From NCBI RefSeq assembly GCF_963678635.1, contig NC_087067.1, forward strand, positions 13,180,844 through 13,244,843: a DNA stretch of 64,000 bases, given 5' to 3'. How positions within the stretch are numbered: position 1 is the first letter of the stretch; the number at the start of each line of letters is the position of its first letter. Made by a program: the position numbers and the translations under genes. This DNA is from Symsagittifera roscoffensis (lineage: Eukaryota > Xenacoelomorpha > Acoela > Convolutidae). This document shows, piece by piece, positions 51,160 through 61,491 of the stretch. The notes under the pieces were generated by a model. That model was not told the origin of the DNA. It saw only the letters and a list, made by a program, of their open reading frames with translations, and searched no databases.

Positions 51160-53093
51160 TTGAGAATGAGTCTAGACAAGTCAAGGATACCTAAACGAGG
51201 TAATAGCTCTAGGAAATTCATACCTAAAAAGCAAAGAAGAACAATGACCGATCCTTTTGTGGATTGGATCAAACGAGCCCGGACCGACAAAGGGGAGACG
51301 GTTTCAGGCAGAATGGTTGAAACAAGGAGTCAGAAGACCTCAGAAGAGCGAAAAGAACTGTTAGAAGTGGAGGTCAATACGGACCATGCCATGAACGAGA
51401 ATCAGGAAGTACATGGACTGGAAGGGAGAGGCAGAAGGCTGGCGAGTGAATCTACTCCGGTAGAACAAGGCCATGATTTTGCCACTTCCACCGGGACATT
51501 GGATCGAGAGGAGATGTCGGAACAGTCTGACATCTCAACTGAAATAGCGGCAACTAGAAAATCTCCAACAGACAACACTATGATGGCAGGCGGAACTGAG
51601 AAACAAACAACGTCATCATCGTTCTCAGAAAGAATGAGGAACACCTTAGGAAACATCTTTCCATTCACAATGGGAGGGGGCGCAGGAAATGAAGGTGAAT
51701 CCCAGGAGGAGGAGGACGAAGAAGAGCAAGTGGATTTTGGATCTCAAGGCAGCCTCAATAGTTCGACCCAGGAGATTGAGGCATACGTCGAAAAAGAGAA
51801 TGGAAACATGGACAAATTTGGTGTGGTGAGAACGATAAGCAAGGAGATAAACACACCGGGCCAGTCGAGAGGCTTCGCGATTATGACAAACTCAGAGCTG
51901 CAAACTGGGGAGAGTAGAAACAGAGGGCTAGGCAATGCATTGGCGGATCCCGATGTGGATAATGAAAAGACGTCGAGGCAGAGAGTCAAGGCCCGAATCT
52001 CGACCAGCACGAAGCTACCTGGGACCGACAGGGTTACACCGCCACTAGTGACGCCACTCGTGGATAACGGGGCAGCACTAGAAGAAGCCTTGAACAACAT
52101 AGTAGACAGTTTAGGAGAATAAAATGAACAGATGTCCATAAGAATGAGTGAGCTAGAAAGAGCAGTTCACATTGAAAGAGAAAGTCTGCGGGAAGAAATA
52201 AACCGCAATAGACAAGAAGTTGGTAGAAGCGAAAAACGCTTGAAAGAAAGAACGGACGAGCACATAGTGAAGAACTTGTCGAGAATGACAAGAGAAGCGG
52301 AACAGAGAGAGTTACGCTTAAGAGATGACATGGAGAAGTTAAGAATTCAGCAAGAGCAGTCTCTTGGGACTCTTGACACAAAGATAGACGCGATGATGGA
52401 GAGGCGAACTCAGGCAATCATGGATAGGTTGGACGGGCTACTAAGCAGCAAGAGTGGACCAAAAGAAGGGGAACCGAACTCGGGAGGTCCCAGCAGGGAG
52501 CCGAAGGTGAACTTCAATGAACATCAAAAGAGGAAGACATATGGATCCACTAGAGGCAGGGGCAGTTCATCAGGCTATGCCACAAGGGATAATAGAACAT
52601 GGGGCTCAAACAGTAGAGCAAAGCAAGTTCATCGGGGAACAGACAGACCTCTAACGAACGACCGACGCAAGGCACACATTCGACTGGGAGAAGTGATTCC
52701 GGTAACAGAGGGCATGCAAGCCCGGGGAGGAGTCATGTGGGCCAGGCGGGAAACACTCACGGCGATTCGGATTGCAGGGATGCACCGCATACAGAGCCTT
52801 TGACAAGGTGTGAGGACACTCAGGCGGGACACTCAGGGGATGCTACGGCAATGGCCACAGCCTTTGAACCCCTAAACAGGTCCTTGGAGACATTCCTTAC
52901 AAGGTTATCCAGAACCAATGAACGCAGTGAGAAGTCCAGAAGAGTCTTTAAGAAACCAAGATGCTATAAAGATGAATCTGATGGCTGTATTAATACCTGG
53001 ATAGAGGTAATGAAACTGCATTTGAGGAAGAGGACTTGTCGGAGAGACAGGAATGCAGTGCGCTTAGCAGTAACTTGGAAGAGACAGCCCTGA
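51160..53093 (+). pseudogene. gag: gag, N-terminal and capsid part, disrupted
   Basis: Starts at ATG 51160 and runs 320 codons of unrecognised, charged, Ser/Thr-rich sequence to a TAA at 52120-52122. The same frame continues to 52803 with a long coiled-coil-like stretch (ERAVHIERESLREEINRNRQ) and an Arg/Gly-rich segment. The signal then passes to the frame of 52737-53093, with a capsid-like block (FKKPRCYKDESDGCINTWIE), and near 53020 into the frame of the next ORF. So there are one in-frame stop and two frame changes. Family knowledge: Gag forms the particle that packages the element RNA. Whether the stop is a mutation, or separates two products, cannot be told from one copy. Confidence 0.75.
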
Positions 53094-55447
53094 ACTGTGT
53101 CATGGCAAAGAAGCAATATCAGCGTGACACAGCCGAGAAAATCTTCGAAATCTTGTTAAACCGTTTTGGATCAGGGGTGCAGGGACACCAAGCGATGATG
53201 CGCTTCGAGAAACGGAGGCAGCGAGAAGATGAAACGATAGATAAGTTTCTCGACGACTTGGAAATGCTAAGAAGACGCAGCCAACCGGATGAGTCAAACC
53301 GGAGAATGAACCTGGTAGTAGCCTCAAAATTCATCGATGGTGTGAAGAATGATGAACTTCTAACAATGCTAGCGACGCATTACACACCACTATCAACCAA
53401 TGCCACAACACCAGAGGAGTTGAGGCTCAAGTCAAAAGAGTATCTTTTGTTGAAACCTCCTTCGAGATCTGGATACTACAAGAACAATTATGGCAATTTT
53501 AACAACGGACCAGCAAACCAAGGGAACAACTGGTACAAACCGAGGGATGATATGGACAAGAGACGCTCTTGTGCCAATTGCAGTTCAACGGACCATCATG
53601 TGTCAGCATGCCCAACTTACAAACAAGGCATGAAAGCAATAGGCTTTAGCCTCGAGGACGAAGAGGCGTCAGAAGTTGACCATGAGGATTTCATGAGAGG
53701 AGTAATTGCGAAATTTGGCCCGAGGTGTTTCTTTTGCAACTTGGAAGGTCATTTTAAATCAGATTGTCCTCAATTCTGGGATGCAGTGGCAGACATCAAG
53801 CATCCAAGGCATGAGGAAGCTTTATCAGGAGTGAAAACCAGCAAGGCTCGCCTGTTGAGTGAAGCAGAGGCGCGCAGAAAAGACAAACCGCAAGAGCTGG
53901 CGACGAAGAAAATGCAAGCGGTAACTGAAGAGACATGTGAACCAGAACCAGTGACTGCGGCCGATGACTTCAAGATTGATTATAGGGCAGCCGCAAGGGA
54001 TGCTCTAAATAGAGTGCAGCAGGAACTGGTGACAAAAGAGATCGAACAAAAAGTGAAACTCGAACTGGAAAATGAGAAACTTCAGGAACAACTGAACACC
54101 TTCGAAGCAACGGAGGTCGAGGAGACTAAAGCACCAAGCAGTTTGAGCATGAAACTCAATGTGATCTCCGGTCAGAGGTTCGGCATGGTGCCACAAGGAA
54201 GCAAAATACAGTCGATAATTTCAGTGGCTGGACACCAGGTAATCAGGAATCTGAGTGAACCATCCGAGTTCACTTTGATGCATTTGGACACATATGCAGA
54301 TTATCTGAGGCAGGTGGAGCCACGCACTGAGTCGAGAGCTGTGCGAGCACTTCTAACAACGGGTGGCCCTCGCATGAAGAAACTTCATGGACAGTACCTA
54401 GAGGTCTATGGGCCGTATCAAGTGATGCTGAACGTGGATGGAATCAGTATCTACACCAGGAGTTATGTGACAACAGATGATGACCAAATGGGGCAGATCT
54501 ATTTGGGTGAGGAGGAACTCAAAGTCCGTAGGATAGGCCATGACGCCATGATGGAACAAGATGCAGTACACATTGGGTATGAAGCAGATGTGACTGCACA
54601 TCTGCTCGACACCAACGGAACAAAAATCGGAGTCACAGGGCTTCTGGACACAGGAGCGGTAGTGAGTGTGATGCCGATAAAAACTAGGGAAAGAATGGGC
54701 TTCACGAGGGAAGATCTAATTCCAACGAATCTCCGACTGGCCGCCGCCAATCGAGGAGCTATCTACGTAGCCGGAAGAACACCAATAACGGTCCTCCACA
54801 TGGGGGGACGGGATCTTTGGATGAGCTTCCTGGTGGTAGAGAATTTGGACGACGCCGACCAATTCATCTTGGGCAGAGATTTTGTCAGGAATTTTGACGT
54901 GATGATTGACTTGAACAACGGTCGGATACGGATTAGAAACCCGGACCGGAAGTATGTTAAGAAACCAATTAATAGGATAATAACAGACGAAAACAAGGTA
55001 CCAATTTTTTTAGATAGGAAAGTGAAGCTACAGCCAGGACAAGCTGTGGTGGCAATTTTTAGAATGAGAAATTTAAATTCGTTAAGCGATAGTAAACAGG
55101 TTTGTTTAGTACCGAATCCAAATAGTCAGAGTTCGGTGATTTTAGGCCGGAGCTTCTCGGTAACGCGAAACGGACTGTGTGTCAGTGTGTTATTGACCAC
55201 ACTGGACACCACGGTTTCAATCCAGCGTGGAAAGAAGCTTGGTTACGCTTTGCCGATGAGGACCGACTATGAGGAGACACAAAACTTGAAGAAACACAGT
55301 GTAAAAGACTGTCCTTTTCATGCAAATAAAGATAAAATTTTAAAGAGGATTAATGAATTAAAATCTATTCGTAAATTGTTTTCAATGAAATCCGAAACGG
55401 ACAACGGCTTATCGAGCTGCTCGAATTTTCCGGAACGCCCCTCATAA
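53036..55447 (+). CDS. gag-pro: gag C-terminus, nucleocapsid and aspartic protease
   Basis: 803 codons; the first part is out of frame with real Gag, which enters near 53040. Residues about 20-140 look like the Gag capsid C-terminal domain (DTAEKIFEILLNRFG, RRQREDETIDKFLDDL). Two CCHC knuckles follow at C179 (CANC...HHVSAC) and C231 (CFFC...HFKSDC), separated by an acidic linker. Residues about 310-370 are Lys/Glu-rich and probably coiled-coil. A retropepsin lies at about 515-640, with the active site LLDTGA (D538) and the ILGRDF block (about 611). It would mature the Gag and Pol products. The TAA at 55445-55447 is immediately followed, in other frames, by sequence continuing into RT, so it is probably not the natural gag-pro end. 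Confidence 0.88.
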   Translation: MSERQECSALSSNLEETALNCVMAKKQYQRDTAEKIFEILLNRFGSGVQGHQAMMRFEKRRQREDETIDKFLDDLEMLRRRSQPDESNRRMNLVVASKFIDGVKNDELLTMLATHYTPLSTNATTPEELRLKSKEYLLLKPPSRSGYYKNNYGNFNNGPANQGNNWYKPRDDMDKRRSCANCSSTDHHVSACPTYKQGMKAIGFSLEDEEASEVDHEDFMRGVIAKFGPRCFFCNLEGHFKSDCPQFWDAVADIKHPRHEEALSGVKTSKARLLSEAEARRKDKPQELATKKMQAVTEETCEPEPVTAADDFKIDYRAAARDALNRVQQELVTKEIEQKVKLELENEKLQEQLNTFEATEVEETKAPSSLSMKLNVISGQRFGMVPQGSKIQSIISVAGHQVIRNLSEPSEFTLMHLDTYADYLRQVEPRTESRAVRALLTTGGPRMKKLHGQYLEVYGPYQVMLNVDGISIYTRSYVTTDDDQMGQIYLGEEELKVRRIGHDAMMEQDAVHIGYEADVTAHLLDTNGTKIGVTGLLDTGAVVSVMPIKTRERMGFTREDLIPTNLRLAAANRGAIYVAGRTPITVLHMGGRDLWMSFLVVENLDDADQFILGRDFVRNFDVMIDLNNGRIRIRNPDRKYVKKPINRIITDENKVPIFLDRKVKLQPGQAVVAIFRMRNLNSLSDSKQVCLVPNPNSQSSVILGRSFSVTRNGLCVSVLLTTLDTTVSIQRGKKLGYALPMRTDYEETQNLKKHSVKDCPFHANKDKILKRINELKSIRKLFSMKSETDNGLSSCSNFPERPS

Positions 55448-57007
55448 AAAGGAAAATAGGTGAGGCAGATTTCGAAAAATTGCGGGACCTCTTAAATCGG
55501 GCGCAGATTTATTTTCAAAACATAAGGCGGATATCGGTTGCTGTAACTTCGTCGAACACGAAATTGAACTAGAGGAAGGTGCCGTTCCGCACAGAGAAGG
55601 CGCGAGACGGATGACGCCACACAAGTCGGAAGCATGCCGAGCGGAAATTGAAATGCTGCTTGAATACGACATGATAGAACCCTCGAAATCGCCGTGGGCT
55701 TGCGGGGTGGTAATGGCGAAAAAGAAAGGGGGCAGCTTAGATTTTGTTGCGACTTTCGTTACTTGAATGCGGTAACAATTAAAGATGCGTACCCGATACC
55801 GCGGATAGACGAGAGCCTCTCTAAGCTTGGTGATGCCAAGTTCATCACCACATTGGACTTCGGTTCTGCTTCCTGGCAGGTCCCTCTGCGGAAGAAGGAT
55901 AGAGAGAAAACCGGATTCGCGTGCGAATTGGGATTGTACCAGTGGAAGAGGATGCCCTTCGGCTTGTGCAATGCAACGGCCACTTTTCAAAGACTGATGG
56001 CTCAGGCTTTGACCAGAGTGACCAAGAAGTACGGGAATCTCGTGATGTGTTACGTGGATGACGTAGTCATAGCGACACCGACCCTGGAAGACCACATTGA
56101 TCGGCTCGATGAGATCTTTGGATGTATGAAAAGAGCAGGCTTGAAATGCAAACCATCAAAATGTGAAATCCTTAGGGATTCGATCAAGTACCTGGGAAGA
56201 ATGGTGGACAGGCATGGTGTGAGGCCAGATCCGGAAGCAGTAGAGGCTGTGTTGACATGGAAGGCTCCGAGAACGGACACACAGCTAATGAGCTTCCTAG
56301 GGTTTGCCAATTACTACCGGGAATTCATAAAAGGATATGCGGACAAGGTGTATCCGATGCAGAAGCTGATGCGCAACAAGGGGAAAAAGTTCGAATGGAA
56401 CGATGAGGCACAGGTTGCTTTCGAGAACATAAAGCGGGAACTGTGCGAAGCGCCAGTGCTAGGCATGCCTACAGAAAAGGGCATGTATGTTCTTGACACA
56501 GACGCATCGGTAGTAGCCATCTCAGGAATATTGCATCAAGAGCAAGAGTGGAACGGAAGAACGGTTCTCCGTCCCATTGCATACGGCAGCAAGGTCTTGA
56601 GTGACACGGAGATGAAGTATGGCGCACCAAAAGCAGAAATGTTTGCAGTAGTCACTTTCGTGGAAAAGTACCGTGCATACTTGGGGAGCGCTCCCTTCAA
56701 GTTACGCGTGGACAACAGAGCGTTATCCTGGTTGAAAACCTTCTCGATGGATCAGAGTTATATTGGTAGATGGATAGTAAGATTGGATGGCTACCATATG
56801 ATAATCGGATATAGGATGTGTGATAAACACCAGAATGCTGACAGCCTCAGCAAGAAAACTGAGTTCATTGAAAGATTGGAGCAGAAGCAGGCCAATCAGG
56901 CGGAAATAAAGGAGGGATTCTCGTTTCTGGACAAAGAAACATATGATGCGCTTCTCTTAACGAGATGGTTGGATAAGTCTGTACATCCAATTCCAGGGCA
57001 ATCCTGA
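55442..57007 (+). CDS. pol: reverse transcriptase and RNase H (pol), frameshifted at its start
   Basis: RT homology begins before the ATG at 55694. Typical N-terminal RT sequence (FEKLRDLLNR; CCNFVEHEIELEEG; EIEMLLEYDMIEPSKSPW) is spread over two other frames, with changes near 55500 and in the G-run at about 55730. The main frame then has FCCDFRYLNAVT, PIPRID, LDFGSASWQVPL, FGLCNATATFQRLM and the catalytic YVDD (Y120, D122, D123), followed by KYLG. The connection and RNase H follow, with LDTDAS (D268) and a later DNRAL block. The frame ends with TGA at 57005-57007 after a GGG-rich spot; the pol signal continues in the next frame. It copies element RNA into DNA. Confidence 0.93.
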
Positions 57008-57014
57008 GTTACCG

Positions 57015-59627
57015 GTGGAAAAAGCAGCCGAGATAAAGATCCTATCCAAGGAGGACCCGGTCCCCTTGGATCTGTTGCTGCGCTCGAATCTGGTCCAGCA
57101 AGAACTCTCTCGCATGAACATAAACAGTCTCTCATTATTGGATAAAACGGTGCAGGTCACACCGCAAGTGATGCGGATGCTGGGTGGATTGTTAGAAAGA
57201 GAACTGACCAGAGATGACCCCGATTGGACAGCAGCAGTGGCATCGCTAAGAGTCAGGGAGAAGGTGAAGATCATGCCGTCTAGACGACAGCACGCAGAGA
57301 ACGAGAGGGATTGTAGGACAATAGTTCAGCAACTAGTATCTTCAATACCCCATGAGATTTTAACCAGTACTTCTTACGGACAGAAAGAACAGGGGAGCAG
57401 CAAGCGAAAGAAAACCGTCACCTTTGTGGACCAGGATAAGGAAGGTGAAAAGTTAGAACAAAATCTGCTGCAAGACTATTTGTCCGGGGAGACGAATGAT
57501 GAGAAGAACCAGCGAGCACAAGATCAACGCCCGGAACAAGAAAGTTTGTCCGGGGAGTCTGAAATAGACGAAAAAATTCCTGATGAGAAACAGGACCTAG
57601 AGAACAAGGTTTTGTCCGGGGAGTTCAGATAAATGCGAAGAAGGCACAGACATGATCTGGAGGAGCGTGCAGTCTCCAGCACAAACTCTTCAACGGATGA
57701 CAATTCCCGGAACTCAGGAATGGACACCTATTCAGACAGGAACTCGAGCTCGGGATCAGATTTGTCCGAAATAGCGATCCACACAGTGGAAACTCGGGCA
57801 AGGGATCTGGACAGAGAGGTGTACCAGGATCCTGACAGCGATCGCTACCTTATACCAAGCGAAAGAGTCTTTGACAACGTAGCGGATGACTTGGAGACAA
57901 TAGCGGTATCGAAACGTTCGATAAGTCTGTTGCCGCAGAAAGAGGTAGTCAGGACTGATCTTCAGCCGTTTAAACAAGAAACACAGCCGTTGGCGAAGAT
58001 TTGGTGCGTTAAGATGGAAGATGACACACACCAGCCTAATGAGCTGAATAGTCAGATGAGGGTCATGAAGACGTACTTGAAGGCGAGATACAGACTCTCG
58101 GATCTTTTAAGGGCGCAGAGAAGTGATCGCATGACAAGCAACCTGAAACGGTGGATCGAGAATGGTTCTCCAGATAAAGGGGACCTTGAGGAAGATAGTT
58201 ATCGCATCCTGAGACAGTACTTCATGCAGAAGGAAGGGAGGTTATATTTGAACAAGGACGGGATTGTGGCTTGCAAAAGAAGAGAGGAAGACAGAGTCCT
58301 ATACAAGTATAACGCGATAGTGTTATCGCAACTCTATCAGACAGAACTATTATTCAGGTCACATGATCAGATGGGCCATCAGGGGATCGACAAAGTATAT
58401 CAGAGGATCCTGAAGCGCTTTGAATGGCCTGGAATGAAAAAGGCAGGCGAGAAGTGAGTAACAGCATGTCTCTCATGCCAACAAGTCAAGGATCCAAGGA
58501 TGTTGCGATTTCCATTACAATTGATCGAGTCGTCTGAATTCAATGAGGTGGTGCAGATAGATCACCAGAAAATATGCATGACAGACAGTGGTTATAATCA
58601 GGTGTTGGTCATGATAGATCATTTTACGAAGTATGCAGAGGCCGTGCCCTGCATAACTGCCTCGGCGGAGGAGACATGCGACCACCTGATCAATACGTTG
58701 ATAGCGAGACATGGCTGTCCGATGACGTTTCAATCGGATAGTGGAACAGCTTTCGTAGGAGAGCTTACGAAAGAGCTCATGAGATGCTCACAGGTCGCTC
58801 AAGCTCACTCCACGACATACCACCCTCAGACGAATGGCTTAGTGGAAAGACAGAATAGGACGTTAGTGTCGATGCTGAGAGTATATTGTTCCAGGTACAT
58901 GACCGATTGGGACAGATACCTTCCACAGGTGATGGGAGCATACAACAGCACGCAACACTCCACCACCGGAGTCAGTCCACACATGATGCTAACTGGACAC
59001 GAAAAGTCTTCACCCTTAACCTTATTCTACCCAGAGTATGAGGGAAAGAAAACGTCCCCACAGGTCTACGTGAGGGATGTGACCAGACGCCAACACGAGT
59101 TGAACGATTTGTGTAGACGAAATACTCAGCTAGCACAGGCAAGGCAAAGGAAAAGATTCGACAAGAAAGCAGCTGTTGCAAAAGTTTACTCGGTGGGGGA
59201 CTACGTATAGGTATTTCAGAACGTTATACCACCGAAAGGGACCAAAAAGCTCCTAAAAAAATGGAGGGGACCCTTCATGATTACAGAGGTGCACCAGGAG
59301 GGACGCTTTTATAGACTGAGTACTGGCCAAGCAGCCCAATAGGAGAACATCAAGCCACACAATCCATCGACAGAAGACTGGTGTATACCTGCGGACATGG
59401 AAGAAGGGGATTATCTAATTATGGATCCTGCTTGTGAGGTCAACGAGAAGGGCACCAGGGAGAAGAACGATGGAAACGAAGTCGTGGAGGAAGGAACGGA
59501 CACACCGCTGGACCTGGATCCAAACGAGAAGATCGAAGCGGACGATGAAACCTTACACTACGCAGAGGAAGATTGGCAGGATCCCGAACAGATAGAGGTT
59601 TCCAAGAATAGAGGTTCCCTAAGATGA
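57015..59627 (+). pseudogene. pol: integrase region of pol, interrupted by four stops
   Basis: One continuous frame apart from stops at 57630 (TAA), 58455 (TGA), 59208 (TAG) and 59341 (TAG). The first part (to about 58050) is a Glu/Lys/Asp-rich linker with three LSGE repeats, from TTGTCCGGGGAG at the DNA level. The H2C2 zinc-binding module is recognisable (SHDQMGHQG, then CLSC after the TGA). The catalytic core has D at 58560, D at 58737 and E at 58845, giving a DX35E spacing, with YHPQTNGLVERQNRT. A C-terminal GDYV...KKWRGPF block follows, cut by the TAG at 59208. An acidic tail ends at TGA 59625. Integrase inserts the cDNA into the genome. This copy should not make a full enzyme. Confidence 0.9.
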
Positions 59628-59738
59628 AACTGACAAGTGTGATATTCGTGACCTCTTTTCTAGATCCTGATTGATCGTTTAATTACTCGCTTGAGTCAAA
59701 TCTTTGAATCAAAACCGAATCGAACTTGAAAGAATAGA

Positions 59739-61491
59739 ATGGATAACTTCAACTTGGATGAATTGATGGACCTGGCAGAGGCATATGTGGGACCGATGGT
59801 AGATGCGATCTATCGTCGGCTGATCGATCGAGACTTCGCTCTGGAGGACCCAGAGGTAGTCATGTTGCTGGCCGCCCTGATCAACATCTTGGGGCATGAC
59901 AACCGTGGGGACCGCCCCACGGAAGTCCTGTTGATGGCAGCATATGGAGAGAGGGGAGTACTAGACCGCCCGAACATGAGAGTTATGAGGTGGAGAAACG
60001 GGGCTCTCTCAGGGAGTGACTTGGCGAATGAGCCTGGATTGGGAAGTTCTAGGACTTGCCAACCAGGTGAGATGCCTATGCCTTCCAAGCCCAAACCTGG
60101 GCTGACGAGAATGCATCAGGAGATGAATAGCGAGGCTGCCTCGTCTGGTTCACCACTGAGAGCAGCTGTGCCACCAAAGAGGGCGAAAGTAGGACAGAAG
60201 GTTCAGACGAACCAAACCATGCAAGATCTGGATGAGATGAAGGATGAGCTGGAAAGTACGAAGAAGGAGCTGGACGAGATGACCAAAAATATGCTCAAGA
60301 TGGAGGAAGATCGAGACATGTGGAGAAGGTTGTTTGAAGACTGCAACAAGAAGCAGGGTCAAGAAATTGAGCGCTTGAGGCAGGACTACAAATAGCGATC
60401 GGAACAGATTGCGTTGACAACGGCCGTGGAGAAAGTGATACCTGCAAGGAATATTCCTCGTGGGCAGTCCCCGATGGAGCTCTTGACGCCTCGAGAAATG
60501 AGTCAAACAACAGAGACACGGCTCCCGACAGAGACGAATCGAGATACGATCCCGGATCCTAGTGACACTTTGGGTGACCCCGTCGTGGAACGGATAGTGA
60601 GGAAGCTGATAGAGACAGCTGGACGACTGGTCGCCAACAAGAATGCGCCAGGTTCCGGGGTGACTGCACCCTATGGAACGATCGACGACACGGGCAGAGT
60701 ACGACTCTCCCAGGCCGTGATCAGACAGGGGATAAGTGACGTGACGCCACTCATGGGGAGCTCGAAGGCCCCAAAGAGAAGAATACAGAAGATGCCAGCG
60801 AAGAAAGTGTCTCGCATCATAGACGTACAAAAGAACAATCAATTGAAATATAATTTCTCGGGAGTTCCGGAGCCAGATCCGAGAGCTTGCTTCAATCGAG
60901 CGACTTGGAGCCCGGCAGTAAACCTGCAGCAACCACCACTGGGGACATCTCATCTGATACTGGGAGACAGCTTGGTCAGAGTACTATCGAATTTGAGGAC
61001 CTCGTGGGTCACCACGGTGATGGCCTTTGGAGGCGCGACGATAGCCCAGTTATATCGAATGGTGGAACTGATGAATCCAGGGAGGATCCCCAATGTGATG
61101 ATCCTGCTCGGGACGAATGACATCTCTAGAGCAGGAAGCACTATGGGAATCAATGATGGTGTGTTTGTTTACTACCCTCTGGCAGAAATTCAATTGCGCG
61201 GTACTGACCGTTTGCACTGTGCCCATGAACACGAGAAGCTTGACCGCAGCAGGAGGAAGGCACAACGAGGGAGTCGTCAGGTGGAATAACATCTTGAGGA
61301 ACCTCGCAAGTCGGAATGCCGGGAGAATGATCCTCATGGACATCGAACATGAGTTGAGAGCTATGGATCAGGCCAGACTGACCACGGACGGCATCCACTT
61401 CGACAGTATCGAAGGACAAGCTTGGTTGAATCGAGTCTTCCAAGAGCGGTTGGACGAACTAGAGGCGGGACTCTTGACACAGGAGTGCTGA
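59739..61491 (+). pseudogene. post-pol ORF: coiled coil plus SGNH/GDSL-hydrolase-like domain, disrupted
   Basis: Starts at ATG 59739, 112 bases after the pol stop. Residues 1-100 are unrecognised; about 160-218 is a strong coiled coil (DELESTKKELDEMTKNMLKM). TAG at 60393 interrupts the frame, which then continues to 61289. It reaches an SGNH-hydrolase-like domain: block I LILGDSLV (Ser codon at 60969), block II AFGGAT, block III LLGTND (Asn codon at 61116). Near 61160 the signal moves to the frame of 61117-61491, which has WNNILRNLA and block V TDGIHF (Asp 61387, His 61396). All four SGNH blocks exist, but in two frames. SGNH enzymes are usually esterases or lipases; the substrate here is unknown. 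It occupies the position of env in some Ty3/gypsy elements. Confidence 0.75.

Noticed and set aside
55442-56095. 217-codon minus-strand ORF over the RT region
   Set aside because: Antisense of reverse transcriptase coding sequence.
60150-60953. 267-codon minus-strand ORF
   Set aside because: Antisense of the coiled-coil/SGNH post-pol frames.
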